From: Neisseria sp. | Lineage (GTDB): Bacteria; Pseudomonadota; Gammaproteobacteria; Burkholderiales; Neisseriaceae | Assembly: GCF_030527965.1 (NCBI RefSeq) | Contig: NZ_JAUMZU010000003.1 | Coordinates: 1 to 64,000 of the forward strand | DNA length: 64,000 nucleotides | Reading direction: 5' to 3' | Shown here: positions 26,775 to 37,173 of the stretch, piece by piece | Position numbering within the stretch: the stretch's first letter is position 1 | Layout: each line of letters begins with the position of its first letter | Notes under the pieces: model-generated | The model's input: only the letters and a program-made list of their open reading frames with translations | The model's database searches: none | What the model was told of the DNA's origin: nothing | Position numbers and translations under genes: made by a program

Positions 26775-26884
26775 TTTCAGACAGGCATTCGACCGCCAAT
26801 GCTTTTCACAGTCGTTTCATATTTGGTTTGATGAAAAGCGGTTTATGATTTGTCGGTTTTGTTTTCTTGATTTAGAAGGCAGAT

Positions 26885-27928
26885 ATGAAGTCTTATACGT
26901 TATCTCAAATCGTTGCCGAACTGGGTGCTGAATACCGGGGTGAAGACGTTACTATTACCGGAGTGCGTCCGCTTGATAATGCTCAACCTGAACATATCGG
27001 TTTTTTGGCTAATCCTAAATACAAGTCAGCTGTTGTGGACAGTGCGGCAGGGGCGGTAATTGTCAGCTCAAAAATGGCGGATGAATTTTCCGAACGGAAT
27101 CTGATTATTGCTCCAGATCCTTATTTGTATTTCGCCAAAGTTGCCAGGTTGTTTTCACCAGTGGTAAAAGCTCGAGCGGGCGTGCATCCCACGGCAGTGA
27201 TCGAGCCGTCGGCCAGGGTTCCTGCAAGTTGTGAAATCGGTGCGCATGCTTATATCGGTGCCAATACGGTACTGGGTGAAGCCTGTCGAATTTTAGCAGG
27301 AGCAGTGGTGGAGCATGATTGCCAGTTGGGAGACGGGGTGGTTATTCATCCCAATGCCGTTATTTATTACGGCTGCAAACTGGGTAATCGCGTCGAGATT
27401 CACGGAGGCAGTGTTATCGGAGCAGACGGTTTCGGCTTGGCGTTTGCAGGAGATTCTTGGTTCAAGATTCCTCAGACCGGCGGCGTTACTTTGCACGATG
27501 ACGTGGAAATCGGTGCCAATAGTATGATAGACCGCGGTGCGATGGCCGATACGGCGGTCGGCCGTGGTACCAAGATTGATAACCAAGTTCAGATCGGCCA
27601 TAACTGTCAAATTGGCGAACATACCGTTATTGCCGCCTGTGCGGGGATTTCCGGTAGCACCAAAATTGGTTCTTATTGCATTATCGGTGGTGCGGCGATG
27701 TTTGTCGGCCATATCGAAATTGCCGATAAAACCACTATTGGCGGAGGGACGGCAGTAACCCATTCCATTAAAGAATCGGGTTACTATGCTACCTGCTATC
27801 CGTTGCAAACCCACAAAGATTGGGCGCGCAATGCGATACATATACGACATCTAAGTGAAATGTCTAAAAAAATTAAACAAATTGAAAAAGATATAACGAT
27901 GTTACAGGCCGCATCAGAAAAAGCGTAA
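26885..27928 (+). CDS. lpxD: UDP-3-O-acylglucosamine N-acyltransferase LpxD
   Basis: Third step of lipid A synthesis: adds the N-linked 3-hydroxyacyl chain from acyl-ACP. 347 residues: an N-terminal uridine-binding domain, then a left-handed beta-helix of hexapeptide repeats (about 100-310, with [14 protein letters not shown]), the catalytic His region around [15 protein letters not shown], and a C-terminal helix ending in LQAASEKA. In the lpxD-fabZ-lpxA cluster. Confidence 0.97.
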   Translation: MKSYTLSQIVAELGAEYRGEDVTITGVRPLDNAQPEHIGFLANPKYKSAVVDSAAGAVIVSSKMADEFSERNLIIAPDPYLYFAKVARLFSPVVKARAGVHPTAVIEPSARVPASCEIGAHAYIGANTVLGEACRILAGAVVEHDCQLGDGVVIHPNAVIYYGCKLGNRVEIHGGSVIGADGFGLAFAGDSWFKIPQTGGVTLHDDVEIGANSMIDRGAMADTAVGRGTKIDNQVQIGHNCQIGEHTVIAACAGISGSTKIGSYCIIGGAAMFVGHIEIADKTTIGGGTAVTHSIKESGYYATCYPLQTHKDWARNAIHIRHLSEMSKKIKQIEKDITMLQAASEKA

Positions 27929-27963
27929 TATGCGGCGGCCACTCATACTTTAGGATAAAAATA

Positions 27964-28422
27964 ATGGAAATCAAATTACCAATTGATGTGCGCGACATTC
28001 AAAAAATTTTGCCACATCGCTTTCCTTTCCTGTTGCTTGATCGAATTACTGCCGTTGAGCCGGGAAAGACTTTGTCGGCTTATAAAAACGTCACGTTTAA
28101 CGAACAATTTTTCCAAGGGCATTTTCCAGAATCCCCCGTTATGCCGGGTGTTTTAATGATTGAGGCTATGGCGCAAGCTTGCGGCGTATTGGCCGTTTTT
28201 ACACAAGGAAAGACTGAGCGGAGGGAAGGTGAAATTACCTTGTTCGCCGGTTTGGACAATGTTCGTTTCAAACGCCAAGTTATCCCGGGAGATCGTCTTG
28301 ATTTCCGCGTTGAGCTGCTTAACTATAAACGCGGCATCGGTAAATTTCACGCAGTTGCTACCGTAGACGGGCAGCTGGCTGTAGAAGCCGATATTATGTG
28401 CGCGCAACGCATTGTCGAATAA
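27964..28422 (+). CDS. fabZ: 3-hydroxyacyl-ACP dehydratase FabZ
   Basis: Dehydrates 3-hydroxyacyl-ACP in fatty acid elongation, in competition with LpxA/LpxD for the same substrate. 152 residues, hotdog fold. The motifs [14 protein letters not shown], the catalytic His in [20 protein letters not shown] and the helix Glu are all present. Placed between lpxD and lpxA, 35 bases after lpxD. Confidence 0.97.
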   Translation: MEIKLPIDVRDIQKILPHRFPFLLLDRITAVEPGKTLSAYKNVTFNEQFFQGHFPESPVMPGVLMIEAMAQACGVLAVFTQGKTERREGEITLFAGLDNVRFKRQVIPGDRLDFRVELLNYKRGIGKFHAVATVDGQLAVEADIMCAQRIVE

Positions 28423-28427
28423 TCTAT

Positions 28428-28454
28428 GCTTGTCTGAAAAGATTTCAGACAAGC
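28428..28454 (+). repeat. Variant uptake-word pair between fabZ and lpxA
   Basis: GCTTGTCTGAAA and TTTCAGACAAGC with three bases between. The same C-to-T change occurs in both arms, so the hairpin has been kept while the word drifted. Confidence 0.6.
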
Positions 28455-28479
28455 TTTCTACCGCGAATAAGGAAAAAGC

Positions 28480-29256
28480 ATGAGCTTGATTCACCAAAGT
28501 GCGATCGTCGATCCGAAAGCTGAGTTGGATAGCAGTGTGAAAGTCGGTCCTTATACTGTTATTGGCCCGCATGTGCGTATCGGGGCCAATACGGAAATTG
28601 GCTCGCATGTCGTGATTGAAGGTCATACCACTATTGGCGAGAACAACCGTATTTTCCAATTCGCATCGCTGGGTGCCCAACCTCAGGATAAGAAGTATCA
28701 AAATGAGTCTACCCGCTTAATCATCGGCAACGGCAATACCATTCGTGAATTTACCACCTTCAATACCGGTACGGTTACCGGTATCGGTGAGACACGCATC
28801 GGCGATGATAATTGGTTAATGGCATATGTGCACATTGCTCATGATTGCGTTATCGGCAACCATACTATCTTTGCGAACAATGCCTCATTGGCAGGCCATG
28901 TTACTATTGGTGATTGGGTCATACTGGGCGGTTACACGCTGGTTTTCCAGTTCTGTATTATTGGGGAGCATGCCATGACGGCGTTTGCTGCCGGCGTGCA
29001 TAAAGATGTTCCGCCGTACGTCATGGCGGCTGGTTATCGTGCCGAACCTTCTGGCCTTAACACCGAAGGAATGCGCCGTCGCGGTTTTACGCCCGAGCAA
29101 ATTGCTAATGTCAAACATATATACAAGTTGATTTACCGTCAAGGCCTGGGCTTTGAAGAAGCTCGCCAACAAGTGCTCGCACTGAGCGACACTGCGGTTG
29201 AGTTGAATGTATTCAAACCATTTTTTGAAAATTCCACCCGAGGTATTATCCGTTGA
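28480..29256 (+). CDS. lpxA: UDP-N-acetylglucosamine acyltransferase LpxA
   Basis: First step of lipid A synthesis: transfers a 3-hydroxyacyl chain from ACP to UDP-GlcNAc. 258 residues. Hexapeptide beta-helix from residue 2 to about 190 ([20 protein letters not shown]), with catalytic His in [14 protein letters not shown], then the C-terminal helical part around [17 protein letters not shown]. Start ATG at 28480 behind AAGGAAAAAG. Confidence 0.97.
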   Translation: MSLIHQSAIVDPKAELDSSVKVGPYTVIGPHVRIGANTEIGSHVVIEGHTTIGENNRIFQFASLGAQPQDKKYQNESTRLIIGNGNTIREFTTFNTGTVTGIGETRIGDDNWLMAYVHIAHDCVIGNHTIFANNASLAGHVTIGDWVILGGYTLVFQFCIIGEHAMTAFAAGVHKDVPPYVMAAGYRAEPSGLNTEGMRRRGFTPEQIANVKHIYKLIYRQGLGFEEARQQVLALSDTAVELNVFKPFFENSTRGIIR

Positions 29257-29657
29257 ATACAATTAAGGGTAATATGCCTGTCTGAATATCTTTATCTGTT
29301 AAATATCCTGCTTACTTAAAATGAACTATTCATAAAAAAAAGGTCTGTTATAAGATATGATGTAAATATCTATTATAGATAACTACGGCGTTCAATCGGA
29401 TGCATCGTTCATGAATATGTCATGCAATAGCGTCAATATAATTTTTCAAATATATGATATAGAGTTTTTGGTAAGTCATTATAAAATCAGCGCCCGGAGT
29501 GTGGATGTGGGAATTGCTTTATAGTTTGTAAAGTATATTTTATTAGTTTATTGATTAATATATTATAATTATCGATATTTAAAATATCAATAGTGATATC
29601 TTTAGTAATTATTAATGCGTGTCGGTGCTGCTGGCATGTGATTTCAGGATAGTCATC
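29257..29657. other. AT-rich intergenic region between lpxA and the acyltransferase gene
   Basis: About 400 bases with clearly lower GC than its surroundings. A single uptake word lies near 29275. Inverted repeats include TATCTA/TAGATA around 29371-29385 and GATATTT/AAATATC around 29574-29588. A TATAAT at 29564-29569 is a possible -10 box for the next gene. No coding region seen. Confidence 0.5.
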
Positions 29658-30320
29658 ATGACGAACATTAATGTTTCAGGAGCTCCTCTAAAAAAGCTAG
29701 CCATTATCGGAGCCGGCGGGCATGCTAAAGTGGTTATGGAAACCGCCATACTCATGAAACAATGGACTGAAATCGCTTTTATTGATGATTTTCACAATAG
29801 TCGTAAAGAATTTATGGGTTTCCCGCTGTTAGGTGATAGCAGTTTGCTTGGACAAAGTGTAATGCCTAATGAGTATGATGTGGTTGTCGCTATCGGAGAT
29901 AATGATACTCGAGGTCGTGTTTTTGAATTGGCCGAGGAGCAAGGTTTTTCTTTACCTTGTATTTACCACCCCACCGCCGTCATTAGCATGTCGGCAAAAA
30001 TCGGTGCGGGCAGTGTATTTTTTGCACAAACCGCCGTTAATGCGGAAGTCAGCATTGGAAAAGGCGCCATTATCAATACTTCTTCATCCGTTGATCATGA
30101 CAGCGTTTTAGGCGATTTTGTTCATGTCAGCCCGGGTGCACGCTTGGCCGGCAATACTTCTGTCGGTGATTTTAGCTGGGTAGGCATCGGCAGCTGCACG
30201 CGTGAGGGCAGTGCTATCGGCCGTCATTGTGTGATTGGTGCCGGCGCGTCTGTGGTTAGTGATATTCCTGATGGCATGACTGCCGTTGGCATTCCGGCTA
30301 AACAGCTGGTCAAACGATAA
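29658..30320 (+). CDS. NeuD/PglD-like sugar O- or N-acetyltransferase
   Basis: 220 residues. An N-terminal Rossmann-like PglD_N domain (KKLAIIGAGGHAKVVMETA) is followed by left-handed beta-helix hexapeptide repeats from about residue 95 (ISMSAKIGAGSVFFAQTAVN), with the catalytic His in SSSVDHDSVLGDFVHVSPGA. Relatives acetylate sialic acid or UDP-amino sugars for capsule or glycoprotein synthesis. The acceptor here is unknown; no capsule genes are in the window. The ATG at 29658 has AGGAT upstream. It sits between lpxA and lpxB after an AT-rich gap, which suggests an insertion. Confidence 0.82.
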   Translation: MTNINVSGAPLKKLAIIGAGGHAKVVMETAILMKQWTEIAFIDDFHNSRKEFMGFPLLGDSSLLGQSVMPNEYDVVVAIGDNDTRGRVFELAEEQGFSLPCIYHPTAVISMSAKIGAGSVFFAQTAVNAEVSIGKGAIINTSSSVDHDSVLGDFVHVSPGARLAGNTSVGDFSWVGIGSCTREGSAIGRHCVIGAGASVVSDIPDGMTAVGIPAKQLVKR

Positions 30321-30405
30321 GCGATTGCCTATTTCTTCATGGAATGACTTTCTTCTAGGGTAGCTGCTTGATAAAATACCCAATTATTTATTCAACATTT
30401 CCTTT

Positions 30406-31563
30406 ATGACATTAGGCCCATCTCCTATTATTGCCATGTGTGCCGGCGAAGCCTCTGGTGATTTGCTTGGTGCGCATTTAATCCAAGCGTTAAAAGAGCG
30501 TTGCCCTGATGCCCGCTTTGTTGGTATCGGCGGGCCAAAAATGTTGGCGCTGGGTTTTGAGAGCTTGTATGAGCAGGAAAAGTTAGCCGTACGCGGTTTT
30601 ATTGAAGTGGTTCAACGCCTGCCTGAAATCTTAAAAATCCGTACCGGTTTGATTCGGCAGATGCTGGATTTAAAGCCTGATGTTTTTGTTGGTATTGATG
30701 CGCCCGATTTCAACCTGGGCGTAGAGGCTAAACTCAAACAAGCCGGTATTCCCACCTTGCATTACGTCAGCCCTTCTGTGTGGGCATGGCGGCGCGGGCG
30801 CGTTAAGAAAATCGTACGGCAAACCAATAAAGTGCTTTGCCTTTTTCCGATGGAGCCGCAGCTTTATACCGATGCCGGAGGGCAGGCGGAATTTATAGGT
30901 CATCCTTTGGCAGAAACCATGCCGATGGATACCGACCAAAATGCTGCACGAGATGCCTTAGGATTACCACGGGAAATTCCCGTATTTGCTTTATTGCCCG
31001 GAAGCCGAGTCAGCGAAATCGATTATATGGCGCCGATTTTTCTTGAGGCGGCATGTTTGCTGCAGCAACGTTATCCTTTGGCGCGCTTTGTTTTGCCGGC
31101 GGCTACCGAAGCAACCCGCAGTCGTTTGCAACATCTATTGGCAAAATCAGAATTCAGCCGGCTCGATGTTTTGATGATAGGCGCTCATGCTCGGCAGGCT
31201 GCCGTTGCTGCGGATGTTGTTATCGTAACCAGTGGCACGGCTACCCTGGAAGTGGCGCTGTGCAAGCGTCCTATGGTTATCAGTTATAAGATTTCTCCGT
31301 TGACTTATGCTTATGTTCGGCCGCAGATTAAAGTTCCTCATGTTGGATTGCCTAATATTTTACTAGGCAAAGAGGTGGTACCTGAGCTGATGCAAGATAT
31401 GGCCAAACCTGAGTTTATTGCATTGGCGGTTTCCCAGTGGTATGAGTCGCCCGAACGGATTGCTTCGCTTAAGTCTGACTTTTGCCACTTGCATGACATT
31501 CTGAAAAAAGATACCGCGCATCTTGCTGCTCAGGCTGTGCTCGATGAAATGGGAGAGAAGTAG
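30406..31563 (+). CDS. lpxB: Lipid A disaccharide synthase LpxB
   Basis: Joins UDP-diacyl-GlcN and lipid X to form the lipid A disaccharide, at the inner membrane. 385 residues, GT19 family. MCAGEASGDLLGAHL near residue 11, VGIGGPKM, FVGIDAPDFNLG, and the C-terminal GTATLEVAL plus LPNILLGKEVVPEL are all conserved. It is separated from lpxA by the acyltransferase gene. Confidence 0.97.
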   Translation: MTLGPSPIIAMCAGEASGDLLGAHLIQALKERCPDARFVGIGGPKMLALGFESLYEQEKLAVRGFIEVVQRLPEILKIRTGLIRQMLDLKPDVFVGIDAPDFNLGVEAKLKQAGIPTLHYVSPSVWAWRRGRVKKIVRQTNKVLCLFPMEPQLYTDAGGQAEFIGHPLAETMPMDTDQNAARDALGLPREIPVFALLPGSRVSEIDYMAPIFLEAACLLQQRYPLARFVLPAATEATRSRLQHLLAKSEFSRLDVLMIGAHARQAAVAADVVIVTSGTATLEVALCKRPMVISYKISPLTYAYVRPQIKVPHVGLPNILLGKEVVPELMQDMAKPEFIALAVSQWYESPERIASLKSDFCHLHDILKKDTAHLAAQAVLDEMGEK

Positions 31564-31659
31564 GCGAGGGCATCCTTTCATTGATGTTTACACATATTTT
31601 ATTTTGAAAGCAACGTTACGATAGATTCTTTGATTGCTTTGACGTTTCTGCTTATTGAA

Positions 31660-31692
31660 AAAAGCCTGTCTGAATTATTCAGACAGGCTTTT
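31660..31692. terminator. Bidirectional uptake-sequence hairpin between lpxB and tyrS
   Basis: AAAAGCCTGTCTGAA and its complement, three-base loop, flanked by A and T runs. Serves convergent lpxB and tyrS. The word here is AAGCCTGTCTGAA instead of ATGCC. Confidence 0.85.
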
Positions 31693-31709
31693 GGGTTTTA
31701 GAACCAGAA

Positions 31710-33011
31710 TTAATCGTTCCAAACCAAGAGTGCATGATTGCGTTTTCCGCGACGTAGAATGGTGTATCGGCCGAAGCGTTTGAATTCATCAGTAATCAAA
31801 TACGCATCATCCGGTTTTTCCGGTGTATGTTGCGGATTATTCAATACTGCTGCGGTGCCATTCAGCATAACCGCGCCGCTGCTTACAAAACCGCGCGCCT
31901 CTTTGTTGGAAGCGGCTAAGCCCGATAAAACCAACGCTTCCACCACATTGAGGCTGCCGCTGACTTGGAAAGCTGGCAGACCATCTAAGGCAAGTTGCTC
32001 GAAGTCCGATTCGGTCAGATTGCTTTGATCTTCGGCAAACAGGCTTTCGGAAATGCGTTGTGCCGCTTCCAAAGCCGCTTCGCCGTGAATCAGGCGGGTC
32101 ATTTCTTCGGCCAAAATGCGTTGCGCCTCGGGTTTGGTGCCGCTGGCTTTGTCTTTGGTTTCGATGGTTTCGATGGTTTCGATGCTGAGGAAGGTGAAAT
32201 ATTTTAGAAATTGATAGACATCGGCATCGGCCACTTTCAACCAGAATTGATAAAACTGATAGGGTGATGTTTTTTGAGCATCCAGCCATACCGCCCCGCC
32301 TTCGGTTTTGCCGAATTTGGTGCCGTCGGATTTGGTAACCAAAGGCAGGGTCAGGCCGTAAACCGTGGCTCTATTCAAACGGCGGGTCAGGTCAATGCCG
32401 TTGGTAATATTGCCCCACTGATCGGAACCGCCGATTTGCAATAAGGCATTGTGGCGCTTATTCAGTTCTGAAAAGTCATAGCTTTGCAGCAAAGTATAAG
32501 CAAATTCGGTAAACGAAATGCCCACGTCGTCGCGCTCGATGCGTTGTTTGACCGATTCTTTGTTCAACATGGCGTTGACGGAAAAATGCTTGCCGATATC
32601 GCGCAAGAAGCTCAGGCAATTCATATTGCCGAACCAATCGTGGTTGTTGGCCATTACCGCCGCATTTTCGCCTTCAAAGTTTAAAAATGGTTTGAGCTGG
32701 TTGCGGATTTTTTCCACCCAGCCGGCAACGGTTTCGGCAGTATTGAGGCTGCGCTCGGTGGCTTTGAAGCTGGGATCGCCTATCATGCCGGTTGCCCCGC
32801 CGACCAGTGCAATCGGCGTGTGCCCTGCTTGCTGGAAGCGGCGCAAAGCAAGTACGGGAAGTAAGTGGCCGATATGCAGGCTGTCGGCAGTGGGGTCAAA
32901 GCCGCAGTAGAGCGCGATTTTTTGTTCGTTTAATAAAGCGTCTAAGGCTTCGATGTCGGTGGTTTGCGCGATTAAGCCGCGCGCTTGAAGGTCTTGGATA
33001 ACGGATTTCAT
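31710..33011 (-). CDS. tyrS: Tyrosyl-tRNA synthetase
   Basis: Charges tRNA-Tyr. 433 residues, class I. The HIGH motif appears as [11 protein letters not shown] near residue 47 and the KMSKS-type loop as [10 protein letters not shown] near 231; the C-terminal S4 RNA-binding domain spans about 350-420. In-frame triplicate nine-base repeats around 32158-32184 give IETIETIET near residue 280, a short expansion in a surface region. Starts at the ATG at 33011. It lies downstream of ychF on the same strand. Confidence 0.97.
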   Translation of the reverse strand: MKSVIQDLQARGLIAQTTDIEALDALLNEQKIALYCGFDPTADSLHIGHLLPVLALRRFQQAGHTPIALVGGATGMIGDPSFKATERSLNTAETVAGWVEKIRNQLKPFLNFEGENAAVMANNHDWFGNMNCLSFLRDIGKHFSVNAMLNKESVKQRIERDDVGISFTEFAYTLLQSYDFSELNKRHNALLQIGGSDQWGNITNGIDLTRRLNRATVYGLTLPLVTKSDGTKFGKTEGGAVWLDAQKTSPYQFYQFWLKVADADVYQFLKYFTFLSIETIETIETKDKASGTKPEAQRILAEEMTRLIHGEAALEAAQRISESLFAEDQSNLTESDFEQLALDGLPAFQVSGSLNVVEALVLSGLAASNKEARGFVSSGAVMLNGTAAVLNNPQHTPEKPDDAYLITDEFKRFGRYTILRRGKRNHALLVWND

Positions 33012-33091
33012 CGGGTTTTCGTCTGTTTTATATTAAAGATTAATCTGAATGGCGGGCGGCATTAGGTGTGGCGTATTTTTTCAGACAGGCA

Positions 33092-34183
33092 TCAAACATT
33101 AAACAAGAAATGCATTACATCGCCATCTTGGACGATATATTCTTTGCCTTCCACACGCATTTTACCGGCTTCTTTGGCTTTGGCTTCGCCGCCGAGCGCA
33201 ACGAAATCATCATAGGCAATCACTTGGGCACGAATGAAGCCGCGTTCGAAATCGGTGTGGATAACACCGGCGGCTTGAGGGGCGGTGTCGCCTTTGTGGA
33301 TGGTCCATGCGCGCACTTCCTTTACACCGGCGGTAAAGTAAGTTTGCAGACCGAGTAAGTCGTAACCGGCACGGATGAGGCGGTTTAAGCCGGGTTCTTC
33401 CAAGCCCATTTCGGAAAGAAATTCGGCTTTTTCTTCATCTTCGAGTTCGGCGATTTCGCTTTCCATGGCGGCGCATACGGCGACAACCGGCGCGTTTTCT
33501 CTGGCGGCCAGTTCTTTCAAGCGGTCGAAGTGGGGGTTGTTTTCAAAGCCGTCTTCAGCCACATTGGCAACATACATGGCGGGTTTGGCTGTTAGCAGAA
33601 AGAGAGAGCGGAGTAAAACCAATTCTTCGGCATCCAGCTTGAATGACCGGACGGGTTTGCCCTCGTTAAGATGGGGCAGCAGCTTTTCCAGCAGGGCAAT
33701 CAGTTTTTGTGCGTCTTTATCGCCTGATTTGGCGCGCTTGCCTTCACGTAGAATGGCTTTTTCTACGCTGGCTAAATCGGCCAATGCCAATTCGGTGCCG
33801 ATGGTTTCGATGTCGGCAATCGGATCGACCTTGCCGGATACGTGGACGATGTTGTCATCGTCAAAGCAGCGCACTACGTTGACGATGGCATCGGTTTCTC
33901 GGATGTTGGCCAAAAATTGGTTGCCCAACCCTTCGCCTTTGCTTGCACCGGCGACCAAACCTGCAATGTCGACAAATTCAACAATGGCAGGCTGAACGCG
34001 CTGCGGGTTGACGATTTTCGATAATTCGGCCATGCGAGGATCGGGTACTTCGACGATGCCGACGTTGGGTTCGATGGTGCAGAAGGGGTAATTGGCCGCT
34101 TCGATGCCGGATTGGGTAAGGGCGTTGAATAGGGTGGATTTGCCGACGTTGGGTAGGCCGACGATGCCGCATTTTAAGCTCAT
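33092..34183 (-). CDS. ychF: Redox-regulated ATPase YchF (Obg family)
   Basis: Universal OBG-class P-loop ATPase that binds ribosomes and affects stress responses. 363 residues. Walker [15 protein letters not shown] near residue 9, [19 protein letters not shown], a coiled-coil region around 130-190 and a C-terminal TGS domain ([20 protein letters not shown]). NxxE in place of NKxD explains its ATP preference in the family. The start is taken at MSLKCGIVG (34183); a longer frame upstream has no homologous look. A single uptake word lies just after the stop. Confidence 0.96.
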   Translation of the reverse strand: MSLKCGIVGLPNVGKSTLFNALTQSGIEAANYPFCTIEPNVGIVEVPDPRMAELSKIVNPQRVQPAIVEFVDIAGLVAGASKGEGLGNQFLANIRETDAIVNVVRCFDDDNIVHVSGKVDPIADIETIGTELALADLASVEKAILREGKRAKSGDKDAQKLIALLEKLLPHLNEGKPVRSFKLDAEELVLLRSLFLLTAKPAMYVANVAEDGFENNPHFDRLKELAARENAPVVAVCAAMESEIAELEDEEKAEFLSEMGLEEPGLNRLIRAGYDLLGLQTYFTAGVKEVRAWTIHKGDTAPQAAGVIHTDFERGFIRAQVIAYDDFVALGGEAKAKEAGKMRVEGKEYIVQDGDVMHFLFNV

Positions 34184-34271
34184 TTTGCTTCCTGAAAAAT
34201 AGGTAAAATTTAGCAGGTGATTGTAGCATATTTCGGCTTTCCTTTGGTTGGTGCGGCGGATTTGCTCTGGC

Positions 34272-34307
34272 ATAAAGCCTGTCTGAATTTTTTCAAGCAG
34301 GCTTTAT
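34272..34307. repeat. Imperfect uptake-word hairpin upstream of ychF
   Basis: ATAAAGCCTGTCTGAA and TTCAAGCAGGCTTTAT with one mismatch and a four-base loop. It lies in the dnaN-ychF gap. Confidence 0.5.
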
Positions 34308-34441
34308 CAGTAGGTTTTTTCGTGTTGTTTTTGATACGGAAATAAAGCAGTTGGATAGGATATCGTAGAAAGAGAACTTTCCATTGTAGATGAAGCAGGT
34401 ATTTGGTGCGGGCCAAAGTGAAATGGGTAAGCGAAAAATAA

Positions 34442-34474
34442 ATGCCTGTCTGAAAAATGTTTTCAGACAGGCAT
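34442..34474 (-). terminator. Uptake-sequence hairpin after dnaN
   Basis: ATGCCTGTCTGAAAA and its complement with a three-base loop, 25 bases past the dnaN stop. Confidence 0.75.
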
Positions 34475-34498
34475 GGATAATACGTTTGTTTTGCGGTT

Positions 34499-35602
34499 TT
34501 AAATGCGCATGGGCATTACGATGTATTTGAAATTCGGATTGTTGGGAATCGTGAAGAGTGTGGAGCGGTTGGCATCGCCAAAGGCCAGTTGCATGTCTTC
34601 GGCATGAACATTGCGCAAGACGTCCATCAGGTAGCCGATGTTGAATCCGACTTCCAATTCGTCGCCCTGATAGGCGATTTCCAATTCTTCACGGGCTTCT
34701 TCTTGTTCGTTATTGCTGCACACAACGCTCAATAAACCGGGTTTCAGGTTCAGGCGGGCGCCGCGGAATTTTTCGTTGGCGAGAATAGCCGCGCGTTCGA
34801 GTGCACCGAGAAGCTGGGTACGGCTCACCAAGAAGATTTTGTCGTTATCCAACGGAATGACGCGATTAAAATCAGGGAATTTACCGTCAACTACTTTGCT
34901 GACAATCACGGTGTCGTTGCAACGGAAGCGTACTTGGTTGTTGAGCAGTTCTACCGTAACAGGCTCGTTCGGATGGTTGAGGAGCTTGAAGAGCTCGAGT
35001 ACGGTTTTGCGGGGCAAAATCACCTCGGCGGCCGGCAAGTTGGCATCGATAGTGGTGGAGGAATAGGCAAGGCGGTGGCCATCGGTCGCGACGAGTCGCA
35101 GCTGATCGCCGTCGGTCTGCATCAATAGTCCGTTGAGATAATAGCGGATGTCTTGTACGGCCATGCTGTATTGTACCTGCGAAAGCATGTTTTTAAAGGC
35201 ATCTTGGGGCAGGCTGAAAGCAGTGTTGATTTCTTCGCCTACGCTCATCAGCGGAAAGTCTTCGGCGGGCAAGGTTTGCAGGTTGAAACGGGATTTGCCG
35301 GCTTTCAGGGTAAGGCGGTTTTGCGCCCAGTCTAATGCGACCAAAGCGCTTTCCGGTAAGGCGCGCAAAATGTCTTGCAGTTTTTTTGCATTGGTGGTGA
35401 TGCGGAAATCGCCGGCATCACTTTGCGGGCCGGTGGTATTAATCTGAATTTCCAAGTCGGTTGCCAGAATATTGGTTTGGCCGTGTGCATTTTCCAATAA
35501 AACGTTCGACAGAATCGGCAAAGTATGGCGCCGCTCGACAATGCCGGTAACGGCTTGTAGGGGCTTTAGTAGGGCATCGCGTTCGGCTTGTAGAATCAAC
35601 AT
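34499..35602 (-). CDS. dnaN: DNA polymerase III beta sliding clamp
   Basis: Ring-shaped processivity clamp that tethers polymerases to DNA. 367 residues with three clamp subdomains, beginning MLILQAERDALLKPLQAV and ending FKYIVMPMRI, the conserved C-terminus whose MPMRL-like tail forms the partner-binding pocket. Located 26 bases after dnaA, the usual dnaA-dnaN order next to a chromosome origin. Confidence 0.97.
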   Translation of the reverse strand: MLILQAERDALLKPLQAVTGIVERRHTLPILSNVLLENAHGQTNILATDLEIQINTTGPQSDAGDFRITTNAKKLQDILRALPESALVALDWAQNRLTLKAGKSRFNLQTLPAEDFPLMSVGEEINTAFSLPQDAFKNMLSQVQYSMAVQDIRYYLNGLLMQTDGDQLRLVATDGHRLAYSSTTIDANLPAAEVILPRKTVLELFKLLNHPNEPVTVELLNNQVRFRCNDTVIVSKVVDGKFPDFNRVIPLDNDKIFLVSRTQLLGALERAAILANEKFRGARLNLKPGLLSVVCSNNEQEEAREELEIAYQGDELEVGFNIGYLMDVLRNVHAEDMQLAFGDANRSTLFTIPNNPNFKYIVMPMRI

Positions 35603-35628
35603 GAAGTATACCTTTTGAATTTAAATAA

Positions 35629-37173
35629 TTAATTTTGAATTAAAATCAAGAGTTTTTCGTAGTCTTGCGCCAGTTCGGGGTCTTCGTGGCGCAGCTTGGC
35701 AATGGTTTTGACGGCATGCATAACCGTAGTATGGTCGCGACCGCCGAAGGCATCGCCGATGGCCGGCAGGCTGAGATTGGTTAATTCTTTAGTTAGGCTC
35801 ATGGCAACTTGGCGCGGGCGGGCAATGTTACGCGTGCGTTTGGCGCCAATCATCTCGCTGATTTTAATACGGTAATGTTTGGCTACGGTATCCATGATTA
35901 AATCGGCGGTAATGATTTTATAGGCGCTGGCCACAATATCTTGCAATGCTTCGGCCGCCAAATCGATATTGATGCTTTTCTTCAGGAAACGGCTACGTGC
36001 TTCCACGCGTTTGAACGCACCTTCCAATTCGCGCACATTCGAACGGATGTGTTTGGCAATGAAGAAAGCAGCCTGCTCGTCAAGCGTTACACCGGCAGTT
36101 TCGGCTTTTTTCTGCAAAATGGCAACGCGCATCTCCAATTCGGGCGGTTCGAGCTCTAGCGTCAAACCCCAAGAAAACCGCGATTTCAAACGGTCGTCCA
36201 TATCTTCGATTTTGGTCGGCAATACGTCGCAGGTCAGAATAAGTTGCTTTTTCTCGTTGTGGAAGTGATTGTAAAGATAGAAAAATTCTTCCATCGTACG
36301 CTCTTTACCTTTGATAAACTGAATGTCATCAATGATTAAAAGATCGTATTGTTTGTATTGTTGCTTGAATACATCGTAGCCGTTGTTGCGTACGGCATTC
36401 ATGAAGCTGCGGATGTAGTCGTCGGAATGCATATACCGTACTTTGGCTTCGGGCCTGTTTTTTAATAAGGCATTGCCAATAGCTTGCACCAAGTGGGTTT
36501 TGCCCAAGCCGGTACTGCCGTACAGAAAAAACGGATTGTAGCCTTTACCCGGATTTTCGACGATGGATTGGGCGGCGGCGGCGGCAATACGGTTGCCTTT
36601 ACCTTCCACCAGGGTGTCGAAAGTGTAGTCGGGCGACAGGTTGGTTTGTGAATAAAACTGTTGATTTTTTTCTTTGTTTTTCTCTGCTGTCTTGGCTTTG
36701 TTTTTTTGGGGCGCTTCGGCTTTTTTTTCAGATTTTTCAGATACCGATAGATTTTTCATCCGCTCGGCCACAATATCGGCTGCGCTGGCTTTCATTTTTT
36801 TGCGAGCCGGCGTGTCTTGCGGGTTTTCAGACAGGCTTTTGCTTCGAGATTCGACCGTATCGGTTTTGCTACGGAAATGTTCGGGCTGGCTTGCATTTGC
36901 GTTGGATCGGCCGGCACGTTCAAATTTTTGCCCTTTGCCTGTTTTGAAAACGAAAGGGTGCATTTCGGGTGCGAAATCGGCACGGGCGTTTTCTATGGTT
37001 TGGGCAAACTCTTTTTTCAACATATTGACCGCAAATTGGTTTTTTCCATATACCACCCAAAGGCCGTTTTCTTCGCCCACGGTCAATGGCGCCACCCAAG
37101 TATCGTATTGGTGCGGCGTCATATTTTTATATAGGCGGTCAAGGCATAAAGGCCAGAATTCAGCAAGAGTCAT
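35629..37173 (-). CDS. dnaA: Chromosomal replication initiator DnaA
   Basis: Binds DnaA boxes and opens the origin with ATP. 514 residues: domain I (about 1-90, TLAEFWPLCLDRLYK), a long low-complexity linker (about 95-175, rich in Lys, Glu and Ser), AAA+ domain with Walker A GSTGLGKTH near 218 and Walker B LLIIDDIQF, and C-terminal DNA-binding domain with GGRDHTTVMHAVKTI near 480. An uptake word occurs in the linker at about 36828-36838, encoding SLSEN. At 514 residues it is longer than the E. coli protein because of the linker. Confidence 0.97.
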   Translation of the reverse strand: MTLAEFWPLCLDRLYKNMTPHQYDTWVAPLTVGEENGLWVVYGKNQFAVNMLKKEFAQTIENARADFAPEMHPFVFKTGKGQKFERAGRSNANASQPEHFRSKTDTVESRSKSLSENPQDTPARKKMKASAADIVAERMKNLSVSEKSEKKAEAPQKNKAKTAEKNKEKNQQFYSQTNLSPDYTFDTLVEGKGNRIAAAAAQSIVENPGKGYNPFFLYGSTGLGKTHLVQAIGNALLKNRPEAKVRYMHSDDYIRSFMNAVRNNGYDVFKQQYKQYDLLIIDDIQFIKGKERTMEEFFYLYNHFHNEKKQLILTCDVLPTKIEDMDDRLKSRFSWGLTLELEPPELEMRVAILQKKAETAGVTLDEQAAFFIAKHIRSNVRELEGAFKRVEARSRFLKKSINIDLAAEALQDIVASAYKIITADLIMDTVAKHYRIKISEMIGAKRTRNIARPRQVAMSLTKELTNLSLPAIGDAFGGRDHTTVMHAVKTIAKLRHEDPELAQDYEKLLILIQN

